In this document: positions 7,678-17,452 of the stretch, piece by piece
How positions within the stretch are numbered: position 1 is the stretch's first letter
How the letters are laid out: the number at the start of each line of letters is the position of its first letter
Made by a program: the position numbers and the translations under genes
Assembly (NCBI GenBank): GCA_004431415.1
Contig: QPMI01000403.1
Coordinates: 1-37,519, forward strand
DNA: 37,519 nucleotides
Direction: 5' to 3'
DNA from: Cyanophora paradoxa
Lineage: Eukaryota > Glaucocystophyceae > Cyanophorales > Cyanophoraceae
Notes under the pieces: model-generated
What the model saw: the letters and a program-made list of their open reading frames with translations, nothing else
Database searches by the model: none
Told to the model about the DNA's origin: nothing

Positions 7678-10600
7678 CTATAATTTCAGCAATACTACCT
7701 CCAACAATTTGTCCAAATCCAAAAAGTTTACTATGGAATCAGGTAAATAGTTAGTCCCTGTAACAGTTTGGATATCTACACCATTCAAACCTACCGAATA
7801 AGAATCAGAAGTGATTGTTTGGTCTATGTAATACCATTTATTGATCAAAGAGGGAACTGTGATAGAAGGGGTTGGTTGTTGGACTCCCTCTATTGCAAAA
7901 CTTGTCATTCCAATTATTGTATTCGACTTAACACCAAACTGAACACTTCTGTTTGATAAATCTGTCTTCCATATTCGTAAATGATGATCAACAACAGAGG
8001 ATGTTTGGTGGTATTTACCTATTACAAAGTATGTGAGTCCTGATGACCAATCAATTGTTACATTTGGATAGGAAAATGCGGACATACTGGTTCCGGAAGG
8101 AGTTGTTATAGTGAATTGGTTGTTGATTGCTGCATTTGATGTAAAATACGAACTGGTTCCCGAACCCACGTTAATTGATGGAATCAAAGAATTTGGGACT
8201 CTATTAAAAAGATTGGAAGTGGCTGCCGATTCACCATGAACACCTGATGCTTTCCATGCAAAAAGACAATTCGGAATTTGTGAAGCTGGGTCACTGCTTG
8301 CTGTAACTCTATAATACGTTTCACTGAAAGATTCTAAATAGCTATTGGTTCCCATTTTAATCTTTCCACCCACAGTAAGGTTGCTTGTCACCACCAAGTT
8401 GCTGGCGATGGTTCCACCTTTGAGAGGGAGGTAATTTGATAGTGCTAAGTTAAGTTCAGGTTCAGTCACATATACATCAAGTTCTGGTTTTGTCACGTAG
8501 TTTTCGAGGATATTTGCAAGTTCTGTATCATCTACATAATTTTTGCTTTCAAGGTAATCATCTGTTACAACACCCGAAAGGGTTTCATTGTGTAAGTTTT
8601 TCGCCGCCATTCTCTGATTGACTTCTAAGGCGCCACCTGTTGTTGTTTTGATCCACGCCATCTCACATTTCCCGAAATCATCTTTTGGTTGTCCTGCAAG
8701 AGGTGCGTAATTGAATTTGGAGCGACTAAATATTATTTTCGGTCTTGATCCATCGGTTGCGCTTACATCTGTAACATTCACTTGTAAGATGGCGTCTTTA
8801 TCATCATAACTCACAGGATCTAATGGAAGTGGTGGTAAACCTGCTGTTAATGGGATATCATCATTATAATAACTTGTCAAAAAGATTCCTGGTTTGGTGT
8901 CTATAACCCCCACCCCACCTGCTGAAACCATTTGTATCCTCGAAGGTTGTTTAATATATAGTTCGCCATCCATAGTGGTTCCCGCATCTATTCCTTTGCG
9001 ATTCAGGTAATATTCACTTAATTGTAATCTTTCAGCGATGGTATCACTTTGGTAGAAACTGACCCCATAAAATCCATCACCATTTACTAAATCGCCTGTT
9101 GATGCAAAACGTGGTTTTTCATCTATTTCACTCCATGGGTGCCTGTGGTTAGAGTTTGTAATTTCGGAATAATCATGAGTGTGTGAATCCGGAGGAAAGG
9201 TTAACGGAGGATTTGTGATATGCTCCCATAAATGAGTGTGTGCAAAATCTGTGATCTGATCTTTGGTGTGAGTATGGGCAAAGTCTGTGATCTGATCTTT
9301 GGTGTGAGTATGGGCAAAATCTGTGATCTGATCTTTGGTGTGAGTATGGGCGAAATCTGTGATTTGCCCTTTGGTGTGTGTGTGGTTTTGTATCCAACCT
9401 TGAACCACATTCGACGTTGGATGATGTGGTAAATTTGCATTACTTGTTACTGTGAGATAATCAATTACTGTTTCGGGTGATGTGATCTTTAAACCTCTGT
9501 AAATGGTCAGAGGTTGAGTAATTGGGAATCCATACATTTGTTGAATGTAATACCTTACTTGTTGCCTTTCTGCTGTGGTTAATGCTCTGTTGAAAACAAT
9601 AACTTCACTAACACTACCGCTAAAAAGGGTTCCGATTCTAAAAGTAGTCACTGTTGAATCAGGTAAGTAATTTACTCCTGTAACAGTCCCAATATCAACA
9701 CCATTTAATCCAACTGAATAGCTGTCTGATGTAAGTGTTTGATCTGCATAATACCATTTATTAATCAGAGAAGGAATTGTAAAAGCCATTTGAGTCTGAT
9801 TGACCCCATTAATGATGAAATCAGTTGTCCCTAATGTGGTGGAGAATCTCGCTCCATATCTAATAATTCTCGAAGGAGTAACTGTCTTTGAAATATCTAT
9901 GTGAGCATGTGATAAACTGTTTGTGGGATGGTATCTACCCACATAGAAATATGTCAAACCTTGCGACCAATCTATTATTCTACCATTGACTATTGAAGAT
10001 GCTGTGACTGAGGTATTCAAAGCGCATGTTAAACTCATCTGATTATTTGTAGATATATTGGAAGCATAAAAGGGGTTGCCTGTGGCGCTCACCGTGAGCG
10101 ATGGGATCGAACTTGATACTCTATTATAAAGAAGTGTAGAACCTGCACTTTGACCTTCTGTTCCTGATGCTTTCCATGCAAAAATGCAATTGGGAATATT
10201 TGAAGCTGGATCATTGCTGGCTGTTATTTGGTAGTAATCTTTGTTCAACTCTTGCAATGTAGTAAACGCATATGAACCAACTGTAAGAATTCCATTCACT
10301 TTTAGGTTACTGGTCTCTATATTGCTACTGTAAATATTACTATTTACTGTAAGGTTTCCTGTGATTGTCCCACCAACAAGTGGAAGATACTTAGATAATT
10401 CATCAGCAAGTTCAGATTTTGTTACATAATCTCCAAGCATAGCAAGAGTTACGAAATTTACAAGTATTACAGCAGTAAGGTAATCCTCTGTGACCACTCT
10501 CGAAATATTTTCATTGTGTATGTTTTTTGCTGCCATCCTCTGATTGGCTTCCAGAACCCCACCATAATCTGTTTTAATCCATGCAAGCTCTGCCCTTCCA

Positions 10601-12471
10601 TAATTATCATTTGCAGTTCCCACTATGGGAATGTAGGAATACTTATCTCGACTGAAAACTATCATTGGTCTTGAGCCATCTAAACTGCTTACATCTGCTA
10701 CATGAACCTGTATAGCAGAGTTGTAATTTTGGTAGGTTGCTGGGTCTGTTGGGACTCTGAATGTATCTGTGGGAATGTCAGCCTCCATGTAGCTTGACAC
10801 AAAGATATTTGGTATGGTTGCTCCTGGTGGTGGTGGGGTTTCAAAAGAGCCTGGTAATGTCCTAATATGAAGTGGTCCTCTCATAGCTGAATTTGCAAGT
10901 GTCCCATTCACATGTACATAGTGTTCATTCAAAAAGATTCTTTCTGGGACATTACAAGTCTGATAAAGAGAAACCCCCAAGTTATCAAGAGGCTCAACTT
11001 TTGCGAATTCTGGTTGGTCATTGATCTCATCCCAGGTGTGTTCATGGTTGCTTGCTGCAAACTTATCTGGAATCCCATCAATATCACCCCAATCATGCCT
11101 GTGGTCTTCTGGTGGGTATTTCTGTGGTTTGCCTAAGATCTCATCCCAGTCATGATTGTGATCCTCTGGGGGATACTTTGCAGGTTTATTATTAATTTGT
11201 TCATAATCAGGAAAGAACTCCCAGATCTCAGGTCGAAATCCATCTGGTAGTAATTCCTCATGGGGTTCATAAGGTTGCTCATAATCAACAGCTGGTGGAT
11301 CATGCCCATCTGGCAAATACTCCTCATCAGGTTCATAGTTCTGCTCATACTCAAACTCTTGGGGATCTAAGCCATCTGGTAGTATCTCCTCCTCATTGGG
11401 GTCAAACTGATCATATTCATATTCTTGTGGGTCAAAACCATCTGGTAAATATTCTTCCTCATCTGGAACGAATTGATATTCATCAAGCTCTAATATATCG
11501 ACTTCAGGAGGTAAATACTGCTCATCTATTTGCTTTCTGGGTTCAATTATAGGTTTATTGCGAACTTGCTCCCAACTAACAATATGCTGCCCAAAAGCAA
11601 CTGTCTCATCTGCTGTGTACTCTCTGCCTGGTTGCTTTTTCGGTGTTAAATCCGGTGGATCCCATGGAAGAGGGAAGGGAACTGGGACAGGTCCATAATA
11701 CTCAAAGATCTCTCTTATGGTCTTCTCACTAACAAGCTTCTCTCCATTTGCATACACATTGCTGCCATGGATATTTCGCCATTGCCTGGTTCGAATTCCA
11801 AGGTCTTTCACATTGCTATACAAAGGCAAAAGGTGCCTATCCATTTCAACAAGATCAGGATGTAAATGGATTGCTACTGGCTGACTGGGGCTACTGTTGA
11901 TTGTAATTGATGGCTTTTTTTGATGGACATCTTTTGGAGTAAAGAACCCAAAAGGCTCATTCCTTGCAAAGTCATATGTAATATCCTTGGGGTAGACATC
12001 ATTTGTGTAGGAGACCTGATTTGTGTTGGCAATGGGACCCACTTGCAATACTTGGGGGACCTCAGCTTTTGCAGTGCTGCCCTCATTGTAAATTCGCAAA
12101 CCTGTGTTCTGTTTGCCCTGCTCATCTTGAACATTGAAAATCAATCGACCACTATCGAACCTAGAAGGTATATCTGGGTGAGTGCCACTGGTTTTGAGTT
12201 TCCTAGGTCTCCTTCTTGTTGCTTTGATCTCTGCTACTTGGTTGGCTTTCACATTACCCAAACTAAAAGCAACACTGACATCCTCTTTATCTGGATCGGT
12301 TTGATTCACAGATAAAGCATGCTCCCTTGATTGAGTCTTGGATGAATTATCGGAGCTGTGGTCGATTGAAACTGAACCCTTTACTTTAATGTTATCAAAG
12401 TTCACATGCTTGGTGCTGCTTGCATTATCATCTTGAATTGTTTCTAGATTTGGTGGGTAATTGAAGCTCAT
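7678..12471 (-). CDS. Giant tail-fibre-like adhesin with HxH repeats and LamG-like domains
   Basis: 1,597 residues in one frame from ATG 12471, continuing after a frame change to about 2,100. Order: low-complexity N-terminus (1-290); an acidic region (about 340-415) with four (Y/I/L)LPDGxxPxxxEY repeats; three PPEDHNHDW-type HxH repeats (about 435-485); then two copies of a module of about 500 residues. Each module has an S(L/F)YQ...E(R) segment, DGSRPxIxFSR, NQRMAAKN(I/L)HNE, a LPLxGGTIxxNLxVxSN segment as in phage tail fibres, and a LamG/concanavalin-like domain ending VRYYIQQMYGFP. Between the modules lie four or five 12-residue DFAHTHTKDQIT repeats. HxH motifs in phage fibres bind iron along the fibre axis. 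Host attachment is inferred. It shares a 43-bp divergent promoter gap with the patatin gene. Confidence 0.8.
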   Translation of the reverse strand: MSFNYPPNLETIQDDNASSTKHVNFDNIKVKGSVSIDHSSDNSSKTQSREHALSVNQTDPDKEDVSVAFSLGNVKANQVAEIKATRRRPRKLKTSGTHPDIPSRFDSGRLIFNVQDEQGKQNTGLRIYNEGSTAKAEVPQVLQVGPIANTNQVSYTNDVYPKDITYDFARNEPFGFFTPKDVHQKKPSITINSSPSQPVAIHLHPDLVEMDRHLLPLYSNVKDLGIRTRQWRNIHGSNVYANGEKLVSEKTIREIFEYYGPVPVPFPLPWDPPDLTPKKQPGREYTADETVAFGQHIVSWEQVRNKPIIEPRKQIDEQYLPPEVDILELDEYQFVPDEEEYLPDGFDPQEYEYDQFDPNEEEILPDGLDPQEFEYEQNYEPDEEYLPDGHDPPAVDYEQPYEPHEELLPDGFRPEIWEFFPDYEQINNKPAKYPPEDHNHDWDEILGKPQKYPPEDHRHDWGDIDGIPDKFAASNHEHTWDEINDQPEFAKVEPLDNLGVSLYQTCNVPERIFLNEHYVHVNGTLANSAMRGPLHIRTLPGSFETPPPPGATIPNIFVSSYMEADIPTDTFRVPTDPATYQNYNSAIQVHVADVSSLDGSRPMIVFSRDKYSYIPIVGTANDNYGRAELAWIKTDYGGVLEANQRMAAKNIHNENISRVVTEDYLTAVILVNFVTLAMLGDYVTKSELADELSKYLPLVGGTITGNLTVNSNIYSSNIETSNLKVNGILTVGSYAFTTLQELNKDYYQITASNDPASNIPNCIFAWKASGTEGQSAGSTLLYNRVSSSIPSLTVSATGNPFYASNISTNNQMSLTCALNTSVTASSIVNGRIIDWSQGLTYFYVGRYHPTNSLSHAHIDISKTVTPSRIIRYGARFSTTLGTTDFIINGVNQTQMAFTIPSLINKWYYADQTLTSDSYSVGLNGVDIGTVTGVNYLPDSTVTTFRIGTLFSGSVSEVIVFNRALTTAERQQVRYYIQQMYGFPITQPLTIYRGLKITSPETVIDYLTVTSNANLPHHPTSNVVQGWIQNHTHTKGQITDFAHTHTKDQITDFAHTHTKDQITDFAHTHTKDQITDFAHTHLWEHITNPPLTFPPDSHTHDYSEITNSNHRHPWSEIDEKPRFASTGDLVNGDGFYGVSFYQSDTIAERLQLSEYYLNRKGIDAGTTMDGELYIKQPSRIQMVSAGGVGVIDTKPGIFLTSYYNDDIPLTAGLPPLPLDPVSYDDKDAILQVNVTDVSATDGSRPKIIFSRSKFNYAPLAGQPKDDFGKCEMAWIKTTTGGALEVNQRMAAKNLHNETLSGVVTDDYLESKNYVDDTELANILENYVTKPELDVYVTEPELNLALSNYLPLKGGTIASNLVVTSNLTVGGKIKMGTNSYLESFSETYYRVTASSDPASQIPNCLFAWKASGVHGESAATSNLFNRVPNSLIPSINVGSGTSSYFTSNAAINNQFTITTPSGTSMSAFSYPNVTIDWSSGLTYFVIGKYHQTSSVVDHHLRIWKTDLSNRSVQFGVKSNTIIGMTSFAIEGVQQPTPSITVPSLINKWYYIDQTITSDSYSVGLNGVDIQTVTGTNYLPDSIVNFLDLDKLLEVVLLKL
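9242..9385 (-). repeat. 36-bp tandem repeat, four copies, inside the fibre gene
   Basis: Units start at 9242, 9278, 9314 and 9350, with few differences and increasing divergence in the fourth. Each encodes one 12-residue HTHTKDQITDFA unit in frame. Near identity at DNA level implies recent expansion by slippage or recombination, so the number of fibre-shaft repeats is probably variable between copies. Confidence 0.9.
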
Positions 12472-12514
12472 GGCTTTTACTATATGGATTTATAAAATTC
12501 CTGATAAGTAAAAG
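12472..12514. promoter_or_regulatory. Divergent promoter gap between fibre and patatin genes
   Basis: Only 43 bp separate the fibre ATG (12471, minus) from the patatin ATG (12515, plus). The gap is AT-rich and contains TTTATAAAATT, which reads as a TATA-like box on both strands (minus strand AATTTTATAAA). Both genes must start transcription in or close to this gap, or inside each other's coding region. Confidence 0.45.
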
Positions 12515-14070
12515 ATGCCTCTCAAAGTAGTTCTCAGTTTGTCAGGGGGAGGTGCAAGGGCATTATCATAACCAGGCTGCTAAAAGAAATCGAAAATCGA
12601 ACTGGCAGGAGAATAATCGATCTTGTGGATCTTGTGAGTGGAACTTCCACTGGTGGGATCATTGCAATAGGTTTGAATATAAGGCATCCTGATAAACCAG
12701 GTGAACCTAAACTGACAGCAAACGATTTACACAATATTTACCTAACTCAACTGCCCTTGATTTTCGCAAATCCTCGAAATATAATCGAAAATGCCCTTTT
12801 TAATACAAAGTATGATGTGGGACCCTTGGAGACTGCAATCAATTCAGTTACTGGTGAATCACTAATACAGGATTCCCTAAAGGACATTGTGATCACATCC
12901 TTTGATACTCAGAATATGAAACCAATATTTATCACAAATGACAACAATTACAACTTTATGCCTTGTAAGATTGCTGCTAGGGCTACTTCTGCTGCTCCTA
13001 CATATTTCTCTCCTGTAAGCATTGTTGATTTCAATCGGGGAGTATATGTCTGTCTAATTGATGGTGCCATTTCGGGAAACAATAATCCCAGTGTGTGTGG
13101 TTACAGCCATGCAAAGAAAATTTACAGTGATGATGATGATATTATAGTAATAAGTATATCTTGTGGAGAGGTGGACCCACATTTAGAGTCTGATTATGTG
13201 GGTTATGCTTATGAGACTGTCAACAGCTGGGGCATTCTCTCATGGATTGCCTCAACAGATGGAAGCCCATTGATTAACATGCTCATGGCTGCAAGTGAGC
13301 TTTCTGCCCTTGATAAGATGGAGGAGTTGTTACCCTACAACTATGATCAGGATTATGGGAGATACTATAGGCTATCAGTCCCACTTCCAAATCATATAGT
13401 AAGCTCCCTGGATGACACTTCTAAAATCCCAGACATGCTTGCATTCACTGAAACATACATTGCAGCAAACAATGATATGATTAATAAGCTTTGCAGCATT
13501 CTAGTAGCAAACTATGAATTAAAGAACCCTTCAAAGGCTTACATATCATCCACTCTCACTACATCACCTCCTTTGGATGCAAATTGGTATCAGCTTGCAG
13601 ATGATGCCTTCACTGCCTCATCCTCTGTGACAGGTAAAGAGCCTTTCATGGCTAGACCTTCAGCATTTGGCTGGGAAGCTGGAGCCTATGCTCCTGAGCA
13701 GATATGGGAAACCCCCACTGAATACCTTCAAGTTGCTTTCCCATATACTTTCGAACTCTCCTCTGTTATTGCCTATGGTTCAGGGGACACCAATGCTTTT
13801 ATTAAGACTTTCAATGTGGCAACATCCACTGATGGGATCAACTGGTCTTTTATTCGATCAGATGGGCAGAACAAAATATATGTCTGTGAGAACATTAACA
13901 ATGCTCACAACTCAGGTGATGTTGCTTTATTGAGTGGATTTCCTCTCAGCATCAAGGATGCTTTTTACATAGGTTTTTCTCTCAGAATCAAGTATATTCG
14001 CATTTATCCCCTTGTGTATGTGAATGCTCCCACAATGAGAGTGGACTTTACAGGTGCCTTTATTCGATAA
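12515..14070 (+). pseudogene. Patatin-like phospholipase with C-terminal discoidin-like (F5/8C) domain; one frame break near the start
   Basis: Patatins are Ser-Asp dyad acyl hydrolases that release fatty acids from membrane phospholipids. ATG 12515 opens a frame with the oxyanion loop SGGGAR, which stops at 12569-12571; the remainder continues in another frame from about 12560. One missing G in the GGG run at 12558-12560 would explain the break. After it come the nucleophile elbow GTSTGG and the catalytic aspartate in LIDGAI, so all active-site elements survive. The last 170 residues hold YLQVAFPYTFELSSVIAYG, FNVATSTDGINWSFI and a terminal beta pattern typical of F5/8 type C (discoidin) domains, which bind glycans or lipid head groups. 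The 3' end overlaps the convergent gene at 14060 by 11 bp. Without the upstream piece, translation from GTG 12625 would lack the oxyanion loop. Confidence 0.8.
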
Positions 14071-14992
14071 ACTCCAACTGAAAAGAATTGTCGATTCCAT
14101 TCATATCAATCAGTTCACCAAAGTAATCTTTAAACTCCACAGTGAGTTCCCTTATCACCAGGTTTCTGTCATTTATCTGAATGAATTCGGCATGCTCACC
14201 ACTATGGTAAACATAGCCGCCTATATCTTTACTCAATTGCAGTCTAAGGATTGCCCCCTGGTTATGTGGTTGCGATTTCGGGATTATATTGTGTCTGCTG
14301 GCAAAGGGGGACAGCTCTTTAATATGCATGTACAGATACTGCTCAGCATTCATATCAGACATCTTCCTGCTGTCAAAATAATATTGCAAGGGCTTAGATG
14401 AGAGTCTGGGTCCCGAAAAGGTGGTTCCCCATGCTGGGTGATCAGGTGTAATAGGTTTGCCATCATACTTTAACAGGTTCTCAGGTCGATAGGGTGATCC
14501 ACCAACAGGAGGAGTGCTATAATACCCATTGGTGTATTCAGTAGAACTCACACCCAAAAGCTTCCCTATTCTCTGGTTGCTTGCAATAAAACGAAACTCA
14601 TGGTTACTGTAAAACTCCACTTTATAGGTAGTTGGGTTATAGAATATCTTGAACTCAAAAGCTACTGTTTTGCCTGCAATGGTTTGGAAGCTTGAATAGT
14701 TCAGCCCATAATTATAGGGATGTGTGACCCCAAAATGACCCTGGTTAATGTAGCCACTGGGAAGGGGATACACTTTCTGTGTGATGATTTCATTGTATGA
14801 ACCATCTTGGTAGTTAAACTGAACTGTTAAATGATCAGTCCCCACACTGTTATAGATACTGTTTGGAATCTCTGCATATAGAACCCTGCATTCTCTTGGT
14901 CTCTCTACTGGAGTTGTGAGAGTGACCCTGTAAGAGTTTTCATTTTGTCCTTGGCTTCTATCCCTGCTATCAATATTAACAAGTCGATTCAT
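14060..14992 (-). CDS. Penton-like minor capsid candidate, copy 1
   Basis: An intact 310-residue protein starting at ATG 14992. It shares an ordered set of motifs with its divergent neighbour at 15022-16032: CRVLYAEIPNSIYN versus VRLVSAEFYNSIP near residues 35-50, GKLLGVSS versus ARLLGLDP, a YLYMHIKEL versus LFVRVKEL strand, and a C-terminal strand set LTVEFKDYFGELIDMNG versus FSVDIVNAINEPIDFEG. The two are therefore paralogues. Beta-rich proteins of this size next to the capsid gene and ATPase are typically the single-jelly-roll penton (minor capsid) proteins of Polintons, polinton-like viruses and virophages. The assignment rests on position and general pattern, not on a motif diagnostic of pentons. 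Start codons of the two paralogues are 29 bp apart. Confidence 0.6.
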   Translation of the reverse strand: MNRLVNIDSRDRSQGQNENSYRVTLTTPVERPRECRVLYAEIPNSIYNSVGTDHLTVQFNYQDGSYNEIITQKVYPLPSGYINQGHFGVTHPYNYGLNYSSFQTIAGKTVAFEFKIFYNPTTYKVEFYSNHEFRFIASNQRIGKLLGVSSTEYTNGYYSTPPVGGSPYRPENLLKYDGKPITPDHPAWGTTFSGPRLSSKPLQYYFDSRKMSDMNAEQYLYMHIKELSPFASRHNIIPKSQPHNQGAILRLQLSKDIGGYVYHSGEHAEFIQINDRNLVIRELTVEFKDYFGELIDMNGIDNSFQLEFIE

Positions 14993-15021
14993 TTTAATAT
15001 ATAAATATAGATAAAAGAAGA
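14993..15021. promoter_or_regulatory. 29-bp divergent promoter gap between the two minor-capsid paralogues
   Basis: The gap is AT-rich, with ATATATAAATATAG in its middle, a TATA-like element usable for the plus-strand gene. The minus-strand gene must use the same few bases or elements inside the opposite coding sequence. Such a short shared gap implies coordinated late expression of both copies. Confidence 0.45.
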
Positions 15022-16032
15022 ATGCCTGTGGATTACATCGAGGTTAGCTCATTTAATACAATCTCTGGTGATGGTCCCACATCAAGCTTTGTGGCAAGAC
15101 TCCCCAGTAGTTATGAGAATGTGAGGGCTGTGAGACTGGTATCAGCCGAATTTTATAACAGCATCCCTATGGTGAGTGGTGAAACCAAAGTTGGAGATGT
15201 GACAGTTGACAATGCATTTAGCATTTATTATTCTGAACAAACTCCTGGAGCTGGAAGCTCAGGAATTCCAACAGTTCGCCCAGCTGCTGACTATGAACAA
15301 TGGAAACAATTCATTATAAGTCGAAACACCCCCATCCAAAGCCACCAACAACTGGTGAATGTAATTAACTCTAAATTCGAAGGCAGAAATCCCCAACCAT
15401 CCGTTCGCTGCAAATGGGATGAATCACTGAAACGAATTATATTCCACTCAGCAGTACCATTTTACTTGGCTTTCTCAGTAGCTGTGAACCCAAGCCAACA
15501 AACAATCCAAAAGCTATTGAGTTCAGCTAGACTGCTTGGTCTTGATCCTGGAAGATATGGCAATTCCTCAATCCAATCACAAGTTTATGATGCTCTCACT
15601 GATGGAATCTTTACTGGTGGTCGAGTGAATGGCATTATATCTTCTTTTGAGCCTGAGAAGACCAGGGACAGTGTTTTGTTTGTGAGAGTAAAGGAGCTGG
15701 GTGATCTGGTGCAATGTGGGGATGGTCTTCTGACTGGTTACTTTCACAAAATAGTGGTCCCTGACAAAGATTATGGTGAGCATGTAGTTTACAATTCGAC
15801 AGAGGCTCATCCACTTTACAAATACTATAATAAGAAGGTTGGATTATCCACTTTCTCGGTTGATATTGTAAATGCTATTAATGAACCAATTGATTTTGAG
15901 GGTCAACCTGTTCATCTGACCTTTGAAATTCGCTATGGTGATGAGCCAGCAGGAGACCCAGTTTATGAATACTTTAAGATGCGAATGTCACAGCTTCACC
16001 CTTCCTATCCAGTAATTACAAGCTTCGCATAA
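15022..16032 (+). CDS. Penton-like minor capsid candidate, copy 2
   Basis: An intact 336-residue protein starting at ATG 15022. Motifs in order are VRAVRLVSAEFYNSIP (about 34-49), SARLLGLDPGRYG (about 167-179), DSVLFVRVKELGD, a FHKIVVP...YGE strand pair, HPLYKYYNKKVGLSTFSVDI and EPIDFEGQPVHLTFEI near the C-terminus. It is paralogous to the divergent gene at 14060-14992. It lies 53 bp upstream of the capsid reading frame on the same strand. The penton + capsid + ATPase order is the standard morphogenesis cluster of this virus class, and this copy's position makes it the more likely canonical penton. No diagnostic penton motif can be seen directly. Confidence 0.65.
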   Translation: MPVDYIEVSSFNTISGDGPTSSFVARLPSSYENVRAVRLVSAEFYNSIPMVSGETKVGDVTVDNAFSIYYSEQTPGAGSSGIPTVRPAADYEQWKQFIISRNTPIQSHQQLVNVINSKFEGRNPQPSVRCKWDESLKRIIFHSAVPFYLAFSVAVNPSQQTIQKLLSSARLLGLDPGRYGNSSIQSQVYDALTDGIFTGGRVNGIISSFEPEKTRDSVLFVRVKELGDLVQCGDGLLTGYFHKIVVPDKDYGEHVVYNSTEAHPLYKYYNKKVGLSTFSVDIVNAINEPIDFEGQPVHLTFEIRYGDEPAGDPVYEYFKMRMSQLHPSYPVITSFA

Positions 16033-16085
16033 ATTAAGGATCATTGGTAGATTTTTTATGTTGCAGTATAATAAAAGAGATAATC

Positions 16086-17452
16086 ATGGATATCACTTCC
16101 ACTCTTCAAAGACTTTCGCTGAAAGAAGCCCTAACAACCCCAGAGGAGGCGAAAGCCTTTTTCCTGGATAACTCCCTTATGCTTGGACTCGAATCCAAGT
16201 CTAAGCCAGTTCTAGTTGTTGTGAATCCAGCAATACTTTTGAGAATAATGTTGGAAATCGCATTTCCTTCAAGCTACCTCGCTACAATTTCTGTGGAAAA
16301 CTCGAACTTGCTTTCGACCTACCAGAAATCACTTTTGCTGGTGAAGATCTAGTTCGCAATGGATACACTCGCCCAGTTGGTGCTTTAGTTCAGCGACTTG
16401 AAATTACCTATGGATCTTACACCTACCACATCCCTTCTGATTTCCTTGCTCATTTCCCCCTGGTCTATTATTCGGAGGATCAACTAGCTAAAAAGAAACG
16501 CTCAATGGGCATGGTTCATGGTATCCCTGCTCATGGAACCAACCGACTTGGTGGCTCATTTTTCGTTGAAATCCCAGTGCCTTGGCTAAATCACTATCTT
16601 CCCCTTGGTGCTTTATCTGGTGAAATGGTTGTTACTGTTTGGTTTAAGGATGCTGGAAAGGGTTATGTTGAAACTTCCTATGGTGGTCGCTCTCTCCCTG
16701 TTGTTGGTGGGACAGCTGCTGATAAGACAGAAGATGATGGTCTTGGTGATACTGCTAATGCTACACTTGCCCATGTTGGTCAAAACATCACCACTTTCAG
16801 TCTTGGTGCAACAACCCCTGCTATTTCAATTACTTCTCCTCGCCTTTACATGCATGCTATTAATGTTTCTGATGAGCTTTTCGCTACTGTAATTGAAAAA
16901 GTAAAGACAACTGGCATGGCTATTCCCTCCCTTGATATTGGATTTGTAGATGCCATTGCTTTTGCTGCCAAGGGCAATGCCCAGCCCAATCGAATTAACC
17001 TCTCTCAAATCTCAGGTCTTGTCTATGCTCTGCTTGTTTCAGTTCGTGATTATGAGACTGTTGACAAATCCAATGGCTCCCACAGTGTTCTTAAGACCTA
17101 TGCCAACTCCAAAGAGATAACATTCACTGTGGAAATAAATGGTCAGCGACTTTTTGCCACTGAGCCAATTTCCCTACTCAAAGGTGCTGAGCTAATTGCT
17201 GATGCATTCAAATGCTCTAACATGGATAAGGTTGCTGATCGCTATGTCCTTTCGGGTATGAGTTTCTGCCTTAATGGAGAAAATGCGATTCGAAATATCG
17301 CTCAAAGTGGCTTTGTCGACCTGACAAATTCCTCATCTTCATTCCTCACACTCTACATGCCCACAGATAAGACAATCAATGTTCAAGTTCGCGCTTTAAT
17401 GCATAGTTTCCTCATTATAGACGGTTCAGGTGTTCGTAGAATCAATTTATAG
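16086..17452 (+). pseudogene. Major capsid protein candidate (double jelly-roll expected), one frame break
   Basis: ATG 16086 opens a frame (to 16352) with SLKEALTTPEEAKAFFLDNS and LESKSKPVLVVVNPA. From about 16225-16245 the conserved-looking sequence moves to the -1 frame and then runs open to TAG at 17452, through VGNRISFKLPRYNFCG, a HIPSDFLAHFPLVYYSEDQLAKKKR segment, GTNRLGGSFFVEIPVPWLNHYLPLGAL and a terminal LIIDGSGVRRINL. The span corresponds to about 455 residues, at the small end for capsid proteins of this class. I identify it by place (after the minor capsid gene, before the A32 ATPase), size and beta-rich composition. The first in-frame ATG after the break is 16505. A -1 programmed shift is possible, but no canonical slippery heptamer is present. 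Confidence 0.65.

Noticed and set aside
9242-9385. Regular 36-bp repeats resembling a CRISPR array
   Set aside because: Units are directly adjacent without spacers, are in frame in the fibre gene and encode HTHTKDQITDFA; the genome is eukaryotic.
14054-14401. Plus-strand 115-codon frame opposite the minor-capsid gene
   Set aside because: It lies wholly antisense to the well-supported 310-residue gene apart from the convergent overlap, and has no motif.
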